DNA of 64,000 nucleotides from Histomonas meleagridis. Lineage: Eukaryota > Parabasalia > Tritrichomonadida > Dientamoebidae. Below, piece by piece: positions 60,159-64,000 of the stretch. The translations under genes and the position numbers were made by a program. Within the stretch, counting starts at the first letter, position 1. Every line of letters starts with the position of its first letter. The notes under the pieces are model-generated. The model worked only from the letters and a program-made list of their open reading frames with translations. It made no database searches and had not been told where the DNA came from. The stretch is taken from assembly GCA_020186115.1 (NCBI GenBank), contig WSYJ01000153.1:1-64000 (forward strand), in the 5' to 3' direction.

Positions 60159-62171
60159 ATGCTCTTTCTTCTGTTCAATGTCCTCACATCTCAAGGATAT
60201 ATACCAGATAATTTTACTTTGATTTTAAATGCAGGTGAAATCGAAAACAAGATTTATTTAGATTTCAAAAACAAGACAAAAAGCTTGATCTTTGTAAACG
60301 ATGTAGCCAAAATTCCAAATTCAGCATTTATTAAATGGGCTTCGCTTGAATTTGTTAACGTTGCTAATTCAATTACATCAATTTGTGATTCAGCGTTTTC
60401 AGAATGTTCTTCCTTATCAACCCTTATCATTGGAGAGAGCGTTCAAGTAATTGAAGCTAATGCATTTAGCTATTGTCATTCGTTGACAAATGTAACAATT
60501 CCAGATTCAGTTACATCTATTGGAATTTCTTCGTTTTCTCCATGCTTCCGTCTCCAACGTATTAATGTTTCTAAGGGAAATTCAAATTATTCAAATTTTG
60601 AAAATGATGGAATTCTTTACAACAAAGATTTAACTTTAATTATTTGCTATCCATCAGGGATTCCAAGCAAGTCATTTAACGTACCATCTTCAATAACTAC
60701 AATTTGTAATTATTCATTTAACGGTTGCAGAAATTTAACAAATGTTAACATAGGAGAAAATGTTATACAAATCGAACAATATGGATTTTCAGATTGTATT
60801 GCCTTAACTACTGTTACTTTTCCTCATGAAGGAAAACTGAAAACAATAAATCGTTATGCATTTGCATATTGTGATTCTTTGAGTTCTATTTCAATTCCAA
60901 ACACAGTCGAAATGTTAGGATCGGCAGTTTTCTTTTCTTGCGGACAATTAGAAAAAGTATCACTTCCATCTGACATCGAAACAATCAATTCGTTCACATT
61001 TACCAACTGCTACAAGCTTAAGGATGTCACTCTTGGTAATAAGATCCAAAGCATTAATCAATATGCATTCTCCAATACAGCTATCACCAATATCACAATT
61101 CCGAATTCTACTATCACTATCGGAAAGTATTCATTTATATCTTGCCTCAGCTTAGAAGATGTTGTTATTGGCGAAAATATTGAAAAAATTGAAGAGAGCG
61201 CTTTTTCACATTGTTCCAAGCTCAAAAGTGTCACAATTAAATCAGTTAAGTTGTATACCATTGAAAAATCCGCTTTTTCAGTGTGTCCTTCTTTAGCGAC
61301 CGTTACACTAGACGACCGTTTATCATCAATTGGAGAAACCACTTTTTCCAAGTCTGGATTAAAGAGTATCATAATTCCAAGCTCACTTAAAACCATTCCA
61401 ACGAAAGCATTTGAGTATTGTACTTCTCTTGAATCTGTTATTCTTAATGATGGTTTAAAGGAGATCAAAGATGAAGCATTTACACATTGTGAGTCATTAA
61501 TGGAAATTACAATTCCTAAAACAGTTACCTCCATTGGTATTAATCCATTTACATTTTGCAACAGTCTTCAAAAGTTTAATGTTTCGATATCAAATATGCA
61601 ATATTGCACATATGCTAATGACGGAGTTCTTTATTGGAAAACGTCACTTGGACCGCAAAAGTTAATTAGTTATCCATCAGGATGTCGATCTCCTTCATTT
61701 ACTACACCTGAATATATGAAAGGATTTTGTTCATATTCATTTTGTAATTGTTCTTATCTCGAATCAATTATTATTGAAGAACATGTTCTCAACTTTGAGA
61801 AATATTCAATTTTGCAATGCGAAAACTTAAAATGTATATATTATTATTCACTTTCACCACCAAATTGTTCAATGCGTGATACAATATTCTATGACATAGC
61901 TACAAGTACAGTGATGGTAAAGAAAGATTATAATGGAACCGAATTCCCGTCAATGTCAATATCAAAAGGAAAAATAGTTGCAGAATGTCCGCCTGATGAA
62001 AAGATCGAGAAGAAGAGCAAAACAGGACTGATAATCGCAATTGTTTTGGGATCGATCGCTCTTTTGGTTATAATCACCATAATCATTATTTGCATTCATA
62101 AAAGAAAAGGTGCCAAAGTGGACAAGTTTAATACACTTGACGAGCCATTACTCTCAATACAAAATCAGTGA
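60159..62171 (+). CDS. BspA-like LRR surface membrane protein
   Basis: The 670-residue protein starts MLFLLFNVLTSQG, a signal peptide (ATG 60159; the frame reaches a TTG upstream). About 20 LRR_5/BspA-type repeats of 23 residues follow (pattern I..AF..C.SL..V.IP.SV..IG), broken by two longer loops near 150-185 and 485-525. One membrane helix lies near 622-645 (IIAIVLGSIALLVIITIIII), then a short basic tail ending DEPLLSIQNQ. BspA proteins are the main surface family of trichomonads and mediate adhesion. DEPLL fits the DxxLL sorting motif. Type I topology is predicted. Confidence 0.88.
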   Translation: MLFLLFNVLTSQGYIPDNFTLILNAGEIENKIYLDFKNKTKSLIFVNDVAKIPNSAFIKWASLEFVNVANSITSICDSAFSECSSLSTLIIGESVQVIEANAFSYCHSLTNVTIPDSVTSIGISSFSPCFRLQRINVSKGNSNYSNFENDGILYNKDLTLIICYPSGIPSKSFNVPSSITTICNYSFNGCRNLTNVNIGENVIQIEQYGFSDCIALTTVTFPHEGKLKTINRYAFAYCDSLSSISIPNTVEMLGSAVFFSCGQLEKVSLPSDIETINSFTFTNCYKLKDVTLGNKIQSINQYAFSNTAITNITIPNSTITIGKYSFISCLSLEDVVIGENIEKIEESAFSHCSKLKSVTIKSVKLYTIEKSAFSVCPSLATVTLDDRLSSIGETTFSKSGLKSIIIPSSLKTIPTKAFEYCTSLESVILNDGLKEIKDEAFTHCESLMEITIPKTVTSIGINPFTFCNSLQKFNVSISNMQYCTYANDGVLYWKTSLGPQKLISYPSGCRSPSFTTPEYMKGFCSYSFCNCSYLESIIIEEHVLNFEKYSILQCENLKCIYYYSLSPPNCSMRDTIFYDIATSTVMVKKDYNGTEFPSMSISKGKIVAECPPDEKIEKKSKTGLIIAIVLGSIALLVIITIIIICIHKRKGAKVDKFNTLDEPLLSIQNQ

Positions 62172-62515
62172 CTTTTTCTATTTGGAAACGATAGCTGGAT
62201 TTGAATGGGAATTGAGTCCGTTGTAAAGTTTTATTATTCTATAGTTTACTTAAATGAAGAAAATTGTTTTTTAACTTTCTGTATAATTAAAAAATATGTT
62301 TTACATCAAATGTTTATTAGTGCCAAGAAATTATATGATTAACTTGTTGATATTCAATGGAAAATTAATTGTTTTGTCTTCTAAGTAAACTTTAGAAAAA
62401 TGCGTTTCCACTTTTGTGATAAGTTTGTTTTTGTTTTTAAATTTGATTGTATTAAAATGGCAGTTGATTGAATAGGTGGTGTTCCAACCTTTTGGGCAGA
62501 ACTTTATTCTTTAAA
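62172..62515. other. Spacer upstream of ankyrin gene C
   Basis: Contains CCACTTTTGTG near 62409-62419, about 100 nt before the ATG. No gene. Confidence 0.4.
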
Positions 62516-63709
62516 ATGGAGTTAATGCAAAAGTTGGAAAAGGTTATTTTTAATATAAATAATGAATCGGCTAAATCGACTTTAGGTTTGTTTGATTATA
62601 ATTTTCCGTTTTCATTTAATCTAATGATTTCGAGATTTTTATATAATGCATATGCGTCAAGGAAAATAACTGATATCAATATTTGTATCAAGTATTTGTT
62701 GGAACTAAAAGCAAGTGCAGAAGAAAAAAACATCAAAAATGCTGATTTTTTTAATTTGTTTGCTCAATATTTACTTGAAGTGCAAACTAATGAATCATAT
62801 TTTCTTCTTGAAAATATGATTAATCATGGACTTTATGATTCGCAAATTGTTAAAAAGAAAAAAGTATTATATTTTGCTCACTATAAAACAAAAGAAAAAA
62901 TGCAAAAAATTGAAAGTTATTTTATGAGAATTGGACATTTTAATTATAGTTTTCGTAAAGAATTTTATTCAAATATCGAAGAGCTTTCAAAGAATGATTG
63001 GGAAATTCATAAGAAATTAATTAAAGAAGGAGTTAATCCGAATACAATTGCAAAAATAATAAGAAATGATGAAATCGAAAAACTTCAAGAAATATCATCA
63101 CAAACAAATTTTGATTTCAATCAAACAATTGAACCATCACTTTATGAAAGATGTTCTTTTATTAATAAATTAAATGTTACATTAATTGATTATGCAGCAT
63201 TTTTTGGATCAGTTAAATGTTTTAAATATTTACTTATGAACAATGCAAATATCGAAAATACAGGTAAATATGCAGTTGCAGGTGGAAATGAAGAAATTAT
63301 TCATTTATGTGAACAAAATAATTCATCATTCGAAGATGCATATGAAACAGCAATTGAATTTCATCAAAATGATATCTTTAAATATATTTATGATAATAAA
63401 ATTGTTGAAATTAATGATTTAGAAGAATTAGGAGTTGAATGTCTTTGGGATGATAATTATGAAATCTTATCATTTTTAATAAAAGAAGGAATGGAAATTG
63501 GTGATTTTTTTATAAAACATTTGGCATTAGTTGGGAATATTTTTATGTTAAAATATTTTTCAATAAAAAAATTTCCAATTTCGATTTTGGCAGATGCATC
63601 ATCTTCAGGAAACCATGAATTTGTTAATTATCTTCTTAAATTCAAAGATATTAATATTAATGTATTTGACATAAATTTGTTCAATTTGAAATTTTATTTT
63701 ATAATATGA
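62516..63709 (+). CDS. Ankyrin protein C (DUF3447-like family)
   Basis: The 397-residue protein begins MELMQKLEKVIFNINNE at ATG 62516. It carries the full family core: ESYFLLENMIN, SKNDWEIHKKLIKEG, NPNTIAKIIRNDEIEK, LIDYAAFFGSVKCFKYLLMNN, NTGKYAVAGGNEEIIHLCEQNN and later helices ending NINVFD. Of the three intact members it is closest to protein B. As in B, the frame stops a few codons after the Asp of an ankyrin unit, and another unit follows after exactly 80 nt. Confidence 0.82.
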   Translation: MELMQKLEKVIFNINNESAKSTLGLFDYNFPFSFNLMISRFLYNAYASRKITDINICIKYLLELKASAEEKNIKNADFFNLFAQYLLEVQTNESYFLLENMINHGLYDSQIVKKKKVLYFAHYKTKEKMQKIESYFMRIGHFNYSFRKEFYSNIEELSKNDWEIHKKLIKEGVNPNTIAKIIRNDEIEKLQEISSQTNFDFNQTIEPSLYERCSFINKLNVTLIDYAAFFGSVKCFKYLLMNNANIENTGKYAVAGGNEEIIHLCEQNNSSFEDAYETAIEFHQNDIFKYIYDNKIVEINDLEELGVECLWDDNYEILSFLIKEGMEIGDFFIKHLALVGNIFMLKYFSIKKFPISILADASSSGNHEFVNYLLKFKDININVFDINLFNLKFYFII

Positions 63710-63750
63710 TGTTTTGAGTATAAATTTGGAATTTTTATAAATTATTTTTT

Positions 63751-63876
63751 ACTGCATTAATACGAGCATCTTATTATGGTTATACTGAAATTGTTAAATT
63801 ACTTCTTGAACAAAAAGATATTGATATTAATGCTACACTATTTTATATGTTCTTTTTGGTGTTTGATTTACTGTAA
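63751..63876 (+). repeat. Downstream ankyrin module of gene C, toward the window edge
   Basis: A unit begins TALIRASYYGYTEIVKLLLEQ with its Thr codon at 63751. That is exactly 80 nt after the Asp codon (63668-63670) of the previous unit, the same gap as in genes A and B, with TTTGGA at the same offset. It ends IDINAT followed by a hydrophobic stretch and TAA. Further units may lie beyond the window. Confidence 0.75.
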
Positions 63877-64000
63877 AGAAATTTATTTTATTAATTTAAT
63901 ATTTATTTTATCGATTCGAAATGAATATTTATTTAAATAATTTAACTTATTTGAAATTCGTTTAAATTATTTGGCATTTATTTATTTTATTTTTTACTGC

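Overview
The window is AT-rich protist nuclear DNA, most likely from a parabasalid (trichomonad) flagellate. Several lines of evidence agree. One intron has parabasalid signals (GTATGT at its 5' end, CTAACACATAG at its 3' end). There is a BspA-type leucine-rich-repeat surface protein, a hexameric bacterial-type glutamate dehydrogenase, a multi-membrane adenylyl/guanylyl-cyclase-like protein, and several members of one ankyrin family (DUF3447-like). Remaining genes are nearly intronless and spacers are short. Tritrichomonas is my best guess within the group, but that is inference.

Layout. Positions 1-1.9 kb hold the edge of a virus- or plasmid-like mobile element: a superfamily-3 type replicative helicase, the start of a second gene, and two structured non-coding elements. 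Positions 2.3-8.6 kb are a transposon graveyard. It contains a broken MULE-type transposase with a SWIM zinc finger, a Merlin/IS1595-type element with long inverted repeats and an 8-bp target duplication, a 279-bp perfect inverted repeat enclosing ankyrin remnants, and a tRNA-like relic. Positions 8.7-16.3 kb carry an M60/TCAF-like protein, a coiled-coil protein, an IRE/MAST-type AGC kinase whose gene contains the intron, and a sirtuin. An ankyrin gene follows (16.3-17.5 kb), then a large DNA polymerase alpha-like protein (18.9-22.4 kb), a BTB-like protein, a two-RRM protein, ribosomal protein eS21 and a small unknown gene. A second ankyrin gene (28.8 kb) is followed by an RBM26/27-like protein, a SAM/zinc-finger repeat protein, an unknown UIM-like protein and glutamate dehydrogenase. 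The right half has a scrambled ankyrin pseudogene, a DOCK-family Rac/Rho exchange factor, a coiled-coil protein with FxFG-like motifs, a 32-bp minisatellite, an atypical Rho-like GTPase with a poly-cysteine tail, a cyclase-like membrane protein, an LRR/coiled-coil protein, TAF6, an armadillo-like protein, a BspA-like surface protein and a third ankyrin gene running to the right edge.

Two themes stand out. First, several large proteins keep a family fold but appear to have lost catalytic residues: the polymerase-alpha-like protein, the cyclase-like protein, the M60/TCAF-like protein, and to a lesser degree the sirtuin and the Rho-like GTPase. Second, the ankyrin genes end at a stop codon but are followed by further ankyrin units. 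These units sit in tandem modules of exactly 170 bp (a 102-nt ankyrin repeat plus 68 extra nt) and the same spacing recurs at separate loci. This is the best candidate here for an undescribed system, as silent repeat cassettes or as repeats joined by an unknown RNA or translation-level mechanism.
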